DNA of 64,000 nucleotides from Eubacterium oxidoreducens (lineage in GTDB: Bacteria; Bacillota; Clostridia; Lachnospirales; Lachnospiraceae). The position numbers and the translations under genes were made by a program. Positions 1 to 7,415 of the stretch are shown here, one piece after another. The notes under the pieces were generated by a model. The model saw nothing but the letters and a program-made list of their open reading frames with translations. It did no database searches and had not been told where the DNA came from. Each line of letters opens with the position of its first letter. The stretch's first letter is position 1. The DNA lies in contig NZ_FMXR01000018.1 in the NCBI RefSeq assembly GCF_900104415.1, forward strand, positions 1-64,000, read 5' to 3'.

Positions 1-189
1 TTGCTCCAAGGAATCAAGGTAATGCGCTTGAACCTTGCGAAGATGACTGTAAAAAGTTGCACGATTGATTCCGTGTAATTCAAGCCATTCAGTGCCTGTC
101 ATGTCGGCCGGACGAGATTTGTAAGCTTCAACTTCAGCAATCCATTTCTGAAGTCGCATGTTTTGTTTAATTGTTGTTGGATTGTTCAT
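1..189 (-). CDS. IS66 TnpA-like accessory protein (partial, N-terminal 63 codons)
   Basis: The gene starts at the ATG at 189-187, behind a GGGAGG ribosome binding site, and runs off the left edge of the window. The visible product begins MNNPTTIKQNMRLQKWI and continues with WIAEVEAYKSRPADMTG, then EWLELHGINRATFYSHLRK. This is the helix-turn-helix pattern of IS66 TnpA accessory proteins (a tryptophan, a short basic helix, then a W..E.GI...TFY..LRK helix). TnpA is a small DNA-binding protein needed with TnpB and TnpC for transposition. The C-terminus and the partner genes are not visible. It could also be another small Xre/HTH_23-like transposase-associated protein. Confidence 0.5.
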   Translation of the reverse strand, partial: MNNPTTIKQNMRLQKWIAEVEAYKSRPADMTGTEWLELHGINRATFYSHLRKVQAHYLDSLEQ

Positions 190-202
190 CTGATAACCTC
201 CC

Positions 203-269
203 GTAGTTCATAGACTATATGGACTCTATAGAGTATATGGAGTCTATAGACTCTATAAAGTTTAACTAC
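203..269. repeat. Cluster of short palindromes upstream of the IS gene
   Basis: GTAGTT (203-208) and AACTAC (264-269) form an outer inverted pair. Between them the hexamer-like unit ACTCTATA/TATAGAGT is repeated in both orientations, separated by TATGG. The result is a highly symmetric AT-rich block directly upstream of the TnpA-like ribosome binding site. It could be a transposase binding region, an operator or a leader hairpin. The role is not known. Confidence 0.5.
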
Positions 270-292
270 AGGAATTATCTCAAATGAACATG

Positions 293-889
293 CTAGTTAC
301 GAGGTACCGATGGTTTACCGGTTACATAATTTCTCAAGTCCAATACCGGTATACCATCTTCAATGAGAAGGCTGTCTAAATAGCTCTCACTTTCCTCTTT
401 TGTATCTTCCGAATACTCTGCTAATTCTGAAACCTGTCCAACATTCTTATATGGAGTTTGAACATACAAGAAATATCCACCATATTCTTTGGTAGTATTA
501 TATAGTTGCTTACATTGCTCAGCCATTATATGAAGTTGTTCTTTATCAATTTCTCCCTCTGTCCCCTGTAAATATAAAGCTCCACTATCAGACTTCAAAA
601 CTTCAAAATTTCTTGTCTCATGCTTTCCTAAAGCTAGCTGTGTAAGCGAAAACATATCCAAACTCCAGGATTGACTTGAATACAATGAATCGTAATATTC
701 TTCAAATGCATCAGGTACTTCTTCAACCGAACAGTCATCAGATATGGCACCTAAAACTTTTTCTTTCCCGGTAGCAACTATTTCCTGTAGATGTACCAAA
801 GAAAACAAAAAGCCACAAATGATTACCGCCAAAAACAATATGAACAAGATGGTTCCACTTTTATTTTCTTTTATAATTGATTTTTTCAT
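293..889 (-). pseudogene. DHHW/AlgX-type surface-polysaccharide acetylation protein, truncated
   Basis: The product of 198 residues has a lysine-rich N-terminus and one membrane segment (about residues 11-33), followed by an exported domain. It lies immediately downstream of an MBOAT acyltransferase. In alginate- and teichoic-acid-like acetylation systems that position holds a DHHW/AlgX/AlgJ protein that moves acetyl groups onto the exported glycan. Such proteins are usually about 350-400 residues. This one ends after VLDLRNYVTGKPSVPRN, before the expected DHHW-type catalytic region. The last codons CGT AAC TAG include the GTAA that begins the IS66-like end, so the stop codon appears to be supplied by the inserted element. 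The family call rests on context and general shape, because no catalytic motif remains. Confidence 0.5.
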
Positions 890-913
890 GACATTATACC
901 CCGTTATTTATTA

Positions 914-2341
914 TTAAAAATGAAAATATATAAACGGATTATATGTTCCATTTATAACATAAACAATTGCAACTAGAAATAAAACAAATAAACACAATTC
1001 GCCTACAACATGGATAAACACTTGCTTGCGTGTGCTATTAATTGTTCTTTGAACCAATGCTTTTTTTATTCGAGATAATATATTTGTAGATAAAAGTATT
1101 GCAAAGCACAAATAAACAATATTTTCTTTAATATATACCCACATTTGTCCTGAATAGAACTCCACATTCGCAATTCCGAACATTGTTCTAATATATAGCA
1201 ATGCCTGTTTGATTCCATCGGCTCTAAATATTACCCATAACAAATTTACAACAAATAACGTATAGATATGACCTATAATTTTGTGCTTCTTTATAAATAC
1301 ACCATAAGCAGTAGCTTTTTCCAAAATTAAAAATACAAAATACAGCAAGCCCCAAGCAATAAACGTCCAATTTGCTCCATGCCATACTCCCGTCAGCAGC
1401 CACACAACAAATAAATTAAAATAATTTCGCAAAGAACTACCTGTTCTATTCCCACCGATTGGAATATATACATAATCTCTAAACCATGTACTAAGGGATA
1501 TATGCCATCTTCTCCAAAACTCTGTTATAGATTTTGACATATATGGGAAATTAAAATTTTCTTCAAAATTGAAGCCAAACATTTTTCCAAGACCGATGGC
1601 CATATCTGAATATCCAGAAAAATCAAAAAAGATTTGCAACGTATACGCCACTGCACCTAGCCAAGCAAAGCTTACAGTAAGATTTCCCCCCACTGTCTCA
1701 AATGCTTTATCAGCAATAACGGCCATTGTATTTGCTAGTAGAACTTTTTTTACAAACCCTTGCGTAAAACGTATAATTCCTTGCTTAAACCCTTCTATAG
1801 TCTCCCTTCTATTCATAATCTGACTCTCTATGGAATTATATCTTACAATCGGTCCCGCAATCAATTGTGGGAAAAAAGCTATATATAATCCAACATAAAA
1901 TGGGCTCTTCTGACACTTTTCTCCCCTATATACATCCACAACATAAGATAAAGCCTGAAAAGTAAAAAAGGAGATTCCTATTGGTAATGCAATTTCTTTT
2001 ATTGTAATATTTATCCCATCCAAACAATTTATTTGGTTCACAAAAAAATTCAAATATTTGAAAACGAAAAGCATTCCAATATTTAATATTATGGATATTG
2101 ACAACAGGGTTTTCTTAATGATTCTAATCTTATTCCTTGCTATTAATACTGCAAGCGCCCAATTGACTATAATTGATACAATCAGTATCACTAAAAATTT
2201 TGGTTCCCCCCAAGCATAAAAAAACAGACTAGCAAGAAATAAAATTATATTTTGTATCTTCCGATGTCCTTTTAACAAATAATATAAGCCTAAGTTCAAA
2301 GGCAAAAAAAGAAACAAAAAAACCAAACTAACAAAAAGCAT
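914..2341 (-). CDS. MBOAT family O-acyltransferase (AlgI/DltB-like)
   Basis: This polytopic membrane protein of 475 residues would transfer acyl, usually acetyl, groups across the membrane to a secreted or surface polysaccharide. Diagnostic MBOAT stretches are visible: FWRRWHISLSTWFRDYVYIP in the middle, and the GVWHGANWTFIAWG segment with the presumed catalytic histidine. About ten hydrophobic segments are present. The ATG at 2341 is chosen because GGAGG lies 8 bases upstream; a TTG five codons earlier overlaps that site and is rejected. The truncated DHHW-type partner follows 24 bases downstream, so the two form an operon. With the partner broken, the acetylation system may be inactive. The region is more AT-rich than the rest of the window, as often seen in exchanged surface-glycan loci. 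Confidence 0.9.
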   Translation of the reverse strand: MLFVSLVFLFLFLPLNLGLYYLLKGHRKIQNIILFLASLFFYAWGEPKFLVILIVSIIVNWALAVLIARNKIRIIKKTLLSISIILNIGMLFVFKYLNFFVNQINCLDGINITIKEIALPIGISFFTFQALSYVVDVYRGEKCQKSPFYVGLYIAFFPQLIAGPIVRYNSIESQIMNRRETIEGFKQGIIRFTQGFVKKVLLANTMAVIADKAFETVGGNLTVSFAWLGAVAYTLQIFFDFSGYSDMAIGLGKMFGFNFEENFNFPYMSKSITEFWRRWHISLSTWFRDYVYIPIGGNRTGSSLRNYFNLFVVWLLTGVWHGANWTFIAWGLLYFVFLILEKATAYGVFIKKHKIIGHIYTLFVVNLLWVIFRADGIKQALLYIRTMFGIANVEFYSGQMWVYIKENIVYLCFAILLSTNILSRIKKALVQRTINSTRKQVFIHVVGELCLFVLFLVAIVYVINGTYNPFIYFHF

Positions 2342-2615
2342 TGTACCGACCTCCAAAAGTTAGATTACATCACGTTGTGTGTAACCAGCGTCTATAGTAA
2401 CATATCAATTCAAAAACTGCCAAAAAATCTATCAAATATGTTGGCTTGTATATACTACAAAATGAATCTGGGTATTTCGTATTTTACGGTTAAAAGCGTG
2501 GCACAGACTGTAGTAATTGTGATAAACTATGTTGTTAGTAAGTTGTTTGTGTCTCGGAATGAATAGAAGGGGTATTAGCATAGAGCAACAAATGTATCAA
2601 TGGAGGAGAGAAGAG
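2342..2615. other. Divergent intergenic region between MBOAT and glycosyltransferase genes
   Basis: This AT-rich spacer separates two divergently read genes and must hold promoters for both. No pair of -35/-10 boxes stands out. A short open frame at 2375-2566 has no convincing ribosome binding site or recognisable product and is not called. Confidence 0.5.
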
Positions 2616-5087
2616 ATGGGCAATGAAAAAAAAATCTCGATAATTATTCCAACATATAATGTTGGGAAGTATGTGAATCAGTGTATTGAAAGTTTGATTA
2701 ACCAAACAGAAAAAAATATAGAATTAATTTTAGTTGATGATAATTCAACAGATAATACAGTGGATGTAATAAATAAATGGAAAGAAACCAATGAGAATAT
2801 AGTTTTAATTCAACAGACAGTAAATAAAAAAGCAGCTCAATGTAGGAAGGATGGAGTTCTTCGTAGCACGGGTGAATACATTATGTTTGTAGATGCGGAT
2901 GATTATTTAGAAGCGAATGCTTGTGAAATAGCGTTACAAACCATTGAAACAGAAGCTGTTGATATTGTTCAATTTGGAACAAAGGTAGAAAATTTTGGTG
3001 GGGTTCCGGATAGCCGTATTAAAAGCAATGAGAATGCTTTGATGCCAACTGTTGAAAGAATTGAAGGGGATTTATTGGAACAGTGTTTTCTAGAAAGAAA
3101 ATTCTCGTTTACAATTTGGAATAAGATATATAATGGTGATTTGTGCAGAAAGGCAATGTTAGAAGTGGAAGATGGTGAATTCCCTAAGGCGAATGATCTT
3201 TATGCTGCATTTTTCATTCTATATTATGCAAAATCTTATTGTGGAATAGAAGATAAGCTATACCATTATTGCTTTGGACGGGGAATGACAGGGCGTAATA
3301 GGATGTCATTAAATGATTATACGAAGTGTTGCCAAAGCTGGTTAGTGTATAAAAATATATCGAAATTTGGTAATCCGAATAATAAAAGTTCATTTCATGA
3401 AGTGCTTGACAATATTCATGAACGATTACTGAATGAACAGCTAGGTAAGCTTAGAAATAATGTTGTGTCTGAAGATAGGGAGAAGGCAATCCGTATTTTG
3501 ATGGAAAATATGGAAGCAAATATGTTTGAAATGATCCGAGAAATAGCGAAGATGGGATGGGAATTCCGTCCTGAATTTGCAAAAATTTTTAGAGGGTTAC
3601 CGGAGCTTAGATATAAACCCAAAAGGATTACCAATATTGCTTTTTACTATCGAAATATAAAAAATGGTGGTGCACAGAGAGTGGTTGCAAATTTAGCATC
3701 AGAGTTTGCTCGGTTAGGTAATGGGCAAAAATATAACATTATTTTGATAACAGACGAGCAACCTCAAGACGGAGAATATAAAATTGATGAAAATGTGACA
3801 CGAGTAACGATTCCGAATTATTTGGAATACAGTAAGAAAAAATATGGTGAAAGAGCAGATGCATTATATCGTGTTATAGATACTTATCATATTGATGCAT
3901 TTATTGACTCTATGTGGAATATTCAACCCTTTTTTTGGGATATATCGGTAGTTAAATCACATCCATCACATCCAGCGGTAATTGCGCATTCTCATAGTGC
4001 AGCTGGAACCATGTGGGAGTTCAAAGGAAATGCGGTTGAGGAGACGATGAGTAGTTATGCTATGGTTGACGCAATCGTTGTTTTATCAGAAGTAGATAAA
4101 ATGTATTGGAAAACGATTAATCCCAATGTTTATTATATTCCAAACAAATTGGAGAAAACATACAACAAACTGCCAAGAAAAAAAGAAGGGCAAAATACTG
4201 TTTTGTGGGTAGGGAGGTTGTCAAAGGAAAAGCAGCCTTTAGATATTGTTGAAGTAATAGAAAGGGTTGCAGTTTTTGTACCTGATGTTAAATGTGTTGT
4301 TGTTGGTGACGGAGAAAAAGAAATCGTTGATAACCTAAGGGGAGAAATCGTTAGGAGAGGTTTAGAAAAAAATATCTACCTTGCAGGATTTCAAAAGGAT
4401 GTGGATAAGTATTATTCGGAAGCAGATGTACTGCTGTTTACGAGTAGATATGAAGGTTTTTCGCTTACTTTATTTGAGGCTGCAGCCCATGGACTTCCAA
4501 TTGTTAAATATGAAATTCCGTGGTTAACATTTAATCAGTGTATGGAAGGGTATACAACGGTGCCTCAAGGGCATGTACGTGAAGCAGCGGAAAAAATCGT
4601 AGAGTTACTTACAAATTCGGATTTGTGGAGGCAACAAAGTAGGCTGGCACAAGATTCTTATAATAAATATGATGAAATAGATATTATAGAATTATGGAGA
4701 AAACTAATTGATGATTTACAAGCTATCAATGATGGAGAGTGTGAAGAATTAATTTTATTAGAAGAGTTAAAATATTTTCATAGTTCCTTAGTGAATCAGT
4801 ATAAGTTGGATAGAAAGGAATTAAATGATAAACTCCAAAGAACCTATAAGGAAAAGTCACAGATCAATGCAAAACTTCAGTCTACTTATAGGGAAAAGAC
4901 GGAACGTGGAAATAAAATTAAAGAACTTAAAGCAAAATTAGCAAAAAAAAATGAACGTATTGAAAAAATGAAGAAAAAAATAGCAAATAGAGAGGCTCGA
5001 ATTGCGGAATTAGAGAGTGAAGTAGAAAGTATGAAAAAAAAGAAAGGTGTTCTTAAGAAAATAAAGGATACAATAAAGAAGAAATAA
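2616..5087 (+). CDS. Two-domain glycosyltransferase (GT2 + GT4) with C-terminal coiled coil
   Basis: This protein of about 823 residues joins two glycosyltransferases. Residues 1 to about 240 are a GT-A fold family 2 domain: it starts KKISIIIPTYNVGKYVNQCI and has the metal-binding DAD motif at 93-95. Residues of about 370-710 are a GT-B family 4 domain, with GRLSKEKQP, VVVGDGE and the E-x7-E motif at E613/E621 (YEGFSLTLFEA). The last hundred residues are a lysine- and glutamate-rich coiled coil. It probably builds a surface polysaccharide or teichoic-acid-like polymer by adding two sugars. The start at 2616 has GGAGGAG 8 bases upstream; earlier in-frame starts lack this. Sugar donors and acceptor cannot be read from the sequence. 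Confidence 0.85.
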   Translation: MGNEKKISIIIPTYNVGKYVNQCIESLINQTEKNIELILVDDNSTDNTVDVINKWKETNENIVLIQQTVNKKAAQCRKDGVLRSTGEYIMFVDADDYLEANACEIALQTIETEAVDIVQFGTKVENFGGVPDSRIKSNENALMPTVERIEGDLLEQCFLERKFSFTIWNKIYNGDLCRKAMLEVEDGEFPKANDLYAAFFILYYAKSYCGIEDKLYHYCFGRGMTGRNRMSLNDYTKCCQSWLVYKNISKFGNPNNKSSFHEVLDNIHERLLNEQLGKLRNNVVSEDREKAIRILMENMEANMFEMIREIAKMGWEFRPEFAKIFRGLPELRYKPKRITNIAFYYRNIKNGGAQRVVANLASEFARLGNGQKYNIILITDEQPQDGEYKIDENVTRVTIPNYLEYSKKKYGERADALYRVIDTYHIDAFIDSMWNIQPFFWDISVVKSHPSHPAVIAHSHSAAGTMWEFKGNAVEETMSSYAMVDAIVVLSEVDKMYWKTINPNVYYIPNKLEKTYNKLPRKKEGQNTVLWVGRLSKEKQPLDIVEVIERVAVFVPDVKCVVVGDGEKEIVDNLRGEIVRRGLEKNIYLAGFQKDVDKYYSEADVLLFTSRYEGFSLTLFEAAAHGLPIVKYEIPWLTFNQCMEGYTTVPQGHVREAAEKIVELLTNSDLWRQQSRLAQDSYNKYDEIDIIELWRKLIDDLQAINDGECEELILLEELKYFHSSLVNQYKLDRKELNDKLQRTYKEKSQINAKLQSTYREKTERGNKIKELKAKLAKKNERIEKMKKKIANREARIAELESEVESMKKKKGVLKKIKDTIKKK

Positions 5088-5103
5088 AATACGAATACCT
5101 ATC

Positions 5104-6015
5104 TTACATCCCTACATTCTCCACAAAAAACTCCGTCACCTTCTGAATAATTGAGTCCTTTAATTCAGAAGAGTCATATCCCATCTCAAACCCATGGCCA
5201 TCTTCGCTTGTAACCTTGATAGTTTCGCAGTTGGCATAAGACTTTGCGCAGCGAAGGGCAGTGTCCGGATAGACAATCTGATCGAGCGTGTTGTAGTAAA
5301 GAAGAACCGGTTTGTCACCGAAGTTTATAGAAGTGTCACAAGGATTGTAAGATTCGATATCTTCGAACCATTCGGGAGTGAGATGGAGGCCGTTTTTTAG
5401 AGAATACCCTTTTGTTGAAGAAAAGGCTTCATCGCGAAGGGCATGATATTGCTCCTCGCCGCCAAGAAAGCGGGTAAATGCGACATCATCACCGGCCGGT
5501 GCGATAAGAGCGAGCGCTTGAAAGTCGATATCGCCGGCGGAGGAATTTGCCATTTGCATGACAAGGCGACCGCCATAGCTGCGTCCATAAAGAGCGACAG
5601 CGTCTAGATCCCCATTGTAGTGGTCGGCGACATAGTGAATGGCAAGTAGAGCTTCACTGGTCATATCAGATAAAGAATAAGAATTGACACGGTCGGCGTG
5701 AAGTGACTTGGCTGTGTAAGGATTAAAGTCGATGCGCACAGCAATAAAGCCGGCATCGGATAGAGAAGCGGCAAGATCCCTTGCGCCGCCGGAACCAATA
5801 GAGCCACCAAAACCGTGTGCAAGAAATATAATAGGGTGAGAACCTTTGGTTTTAGGAAGAGAGATTTCTACATAGTTGTAGGAGTCTCTTTCATTTTCCA
5901 AAAACAAAGAAATCTCGCGGTTTTGATATGTAGAATTGTGAGTGAAAAACAGTAGTGCCAGCGCGATCAAAGCGATCGCAACCGGCACAAGGATATATTT
6001 AATCTTCTGCTTCAT
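5104..6015 (-). CDS. Membrane-anchored alpha/beta hydrolase
   Basis: The protein of 303 residues has an N-terminal membrane anchor (about 7-24) followed by an alpha/beta hydrolase domain. Visible features are the oxyanion-type FLAHGFGG (64-71), the nucleophile elbow YGRSYGGR with S146, a likely acid in YNTLDQIVYPD, and the histidine in EDGHGFE. It resembles dienelactone hydrolase-like or prolyl-oligopeptidase-like esterases. The substrate is unknown. Its start overlaps the end of the upstream acyltransferase gene by 17 bases, suggesting translational coupling, so it may act on the acyl groups that enzyme adds. It converges with the glycosyltransferase gene, only 16 bases apart, with no obvious terminator. 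Confidence 0.85.
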   Translation of the reverse strand: MKQKIKYILVPVAIALIALALLFFTHNSTYQNREISLFLENERDSYNYVEISLPKTKGSHPIIFLAHGFGGSIGSGGARDLAASLSDAGFIAVRIDFNPYTAKSLHADRVNSYSLSDMTSEALLAIHYVADHYNGDLDAVALYGRSYGGRLVMQMANSSAGDIDFQALALIAPAGDDVAFTRFLGGEEQYHALRDEAFSSTKGYSLKNGLHLTPEWFEDIESYNPCDTSINFGDKPVLLYYNTLDQIVYPDTALRCAKSYANCETIKVTSEDGHGFEMGYDSSELKDSIIQKVTEFFVENVGM

Positions 6016-7222
6016 AACCTGGACCTTTCAGCCAACGAGTAAGCTGTGGCAGCTTGCCTGTGCCGCCAACGAGTAAATCATAGAGTTTAATCCAAAACGG
6101 TGAAACGAAGGCAATGCCAACCATGATGGCACCCGCGTAACACAGGATGTAGGTCAAGACGATGGAGTGCGGGCATAAGCCGTACCATGATTTCAAAAGA
6201 CCGGATGCAAACAAAGCGACAGCGCAGGCGGCAGAAATTATGATGCAAGCAATGTAGACACCTTTATGTTTCATTTTTTGACCGATTATACCAAGGATGC
6301 CAAACCAGGCAACCACCAGACAGGCAACAAATCCCACATATAATCCCTTGAACTCGATGACATATCGCAAGGTAAGATGGAACATGTAGATTGGCATGGT
6401 GTTAGCACCAACATAGGCTAGAAAACCTTTCTTAGAAGGAATGATGTTAATCATCAAAATAATCCAGCCTGTAGAAAGAACAAGGACCATAAGTCTAAGC
6501 AGGACATCCTGCCAAAGCTGCATGTGATAGCTGTGGTAGGATTCGCGCAGCAGATACCAGCCGACACTTGGACCGAACTTGCAAAGCAAGATGGAACTGG
6601 CAACAAGCACTGCGGCAAGAATAACAAGTATGCCCTTCTTCGTCTTAAGCTGCTGGAACCATGCGAGGCGCTCCTTAGAACAGTAGTATCCGAATAAGAA
6701 GAATACAAAGTAGGAAAGCACTCTGCCAAGCGCAAGAAAATCGCCCCATTCTTGAACCATGCCGGCCACAAAGTATAAAATCAGACCAACCGGTAACAGC
6801 CAGCGAAACTTCACCATATCGATTAAGAAGAAACGGTAGAAGAATAGTGCCCACAAAAACCATAAAGCAAATGGTGGTGACAAAAAGGTCAAATGTGCGT
6901 TTCCAAAGAAGCCCCATCTGACAAAGAAGTATAAAAAGGTAAATACAAGGTAAGGCCACATAAAGGTAGACCAGGCAGTCTGCCTTGCACGCTCCGGCTT
7001 TTTAGAAAAGAAGCCGGACAAGAACATAAAGGCCTGCATGACAAATACATTAATGGTAATGTACACAAAGCCAAATAGGCTGTCCTTTGGAAAAGATCCA
7101 TTTAAATAAAGTTCTGAATAAAGATTTCCGGTCATCTTGGTAAAATGTGACATCGGAATGGATAACATGAGCAGACCACGAAAGGTGTCGAACATGTAAT
7201 CCCTAGCTTTTGTTGTGCCCAT
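5999..7222 (-). CDS. Acyltransferase family 3 (OafA-like) membrane protein
   Basis: This polytopic protein of about 407 residues has around ten membrane segments. Its N-terminus, RDYMFDTFRGLLMLSIPMSHF, matches the FDxLRGxxxxxVxxxH signature of acyltransferase-3 proteins, in which the histidine is thought to be catalytic. Such enzymes acetylate or succinylate surface sugars, or modify other small molecules, at the membrane. The start is uncertain: an ATG at 7234 directly abuts the GGGAG sequence and cannot use it, so the ATG at 7222 is preferred although its spacing (12 bases) is long. The gene is coupled to the alpha/beta hydrolase gene downstream. Confidence 0.8.
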   Translation of the reverse strand: MGTTKARDYMFDTFRGLLMLSIPMSHFTKMTGNLYSELYLNGSFPKDSLFGFVYITINVFVMQAFMFLSGFFSKKPERARQTAWSTFMWPYLVFTFLYFFVRWGFFGNAHLTFLSPPFALWFLWALFFYRFFLIDMVKFRWLLPVGLILYFVAGMVQEWGDFLALGRVLSYFVFFLFGYYCSKERLAWFQQLKTKKGILVILAAVLVASSILLCKFGPSVGWYLLRESYHSYHMQLWQDVLLRLMVLVLSTGWIILMINIIPSKKGFLAYVGANTMPIYMFHLTLRYVIEFKGLYVGFVACLVVAWFGILGIIGQKMKHKGVYIACIIISAACAVALFASGLLKSWYGLCPHSIVLTYILCYAGAIMVGIAFVSPFWIKLYDLLVGGTGKLPQLTRWLKGPGYEAED

Positions 7223-7330
7223 AATGAAGGACATCTCCCTTCTTTTGATTATATATATGACTATATTACCATTTTTTGGGTGTGGATTGCATCGGTAAAG
7301 TGGCGAAAAACTTAGGAATTTTTCGGAATC

Positions 7331-7359
7331 TTTTGTGAAAGTGTAAAATGTGGTATACT
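7331..7359 (+). promoter_or_regulatory. Probable sigma-A promoter of the pbp1 gene
   Basis: TTTTGT (7331-7336), 17 bases, then TATACT (7354-7359). The -10 box is preceded by TGG, giving an extended -10. The predicted start is about 50 bases upstream of the ATG at 7416. Confidence 0.5.
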
Positions 7360-7415
7360 ATTAGACGGCTATATGCTTTTTGCAACGGAACATATGGACA
7401 ACAAAGGAGGAAGAT

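Larger units (their letters stand above)
1..300 (-). mobile_element. IS66-like insertion sequence, one end (partial)
   Basis: The reverse strand starts with GTAACTAGCATG at position 300, just inside a gene that stops abruptly. About 110 bases later a small TnpA-like gene begins. IS66-family elements typically have ends starting GTAA, a short leader and a first gene of this kind, so 300/301 is inferred to be the junction. The rest of the element lies outside the window, so neither the other end nor a target duplication can be checked. The family assignment rests on the TnpA-like protein and the GTAA end only. Confidence 0.5.

Noticed and set aside
2375-2566. Open frame of 63 codons between the MBOAT and glycosyltransferase genes
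   Set aside because: No ribosome binding site, no recognisable product, and it sits in the shared promoter region of two divergent genes.
5104-7234. Numerous shorter frames on both strands inside the hydrolase and acyltransferase genes
   Set aside because: They are shadows of the real frames, with no start signals or known domains.
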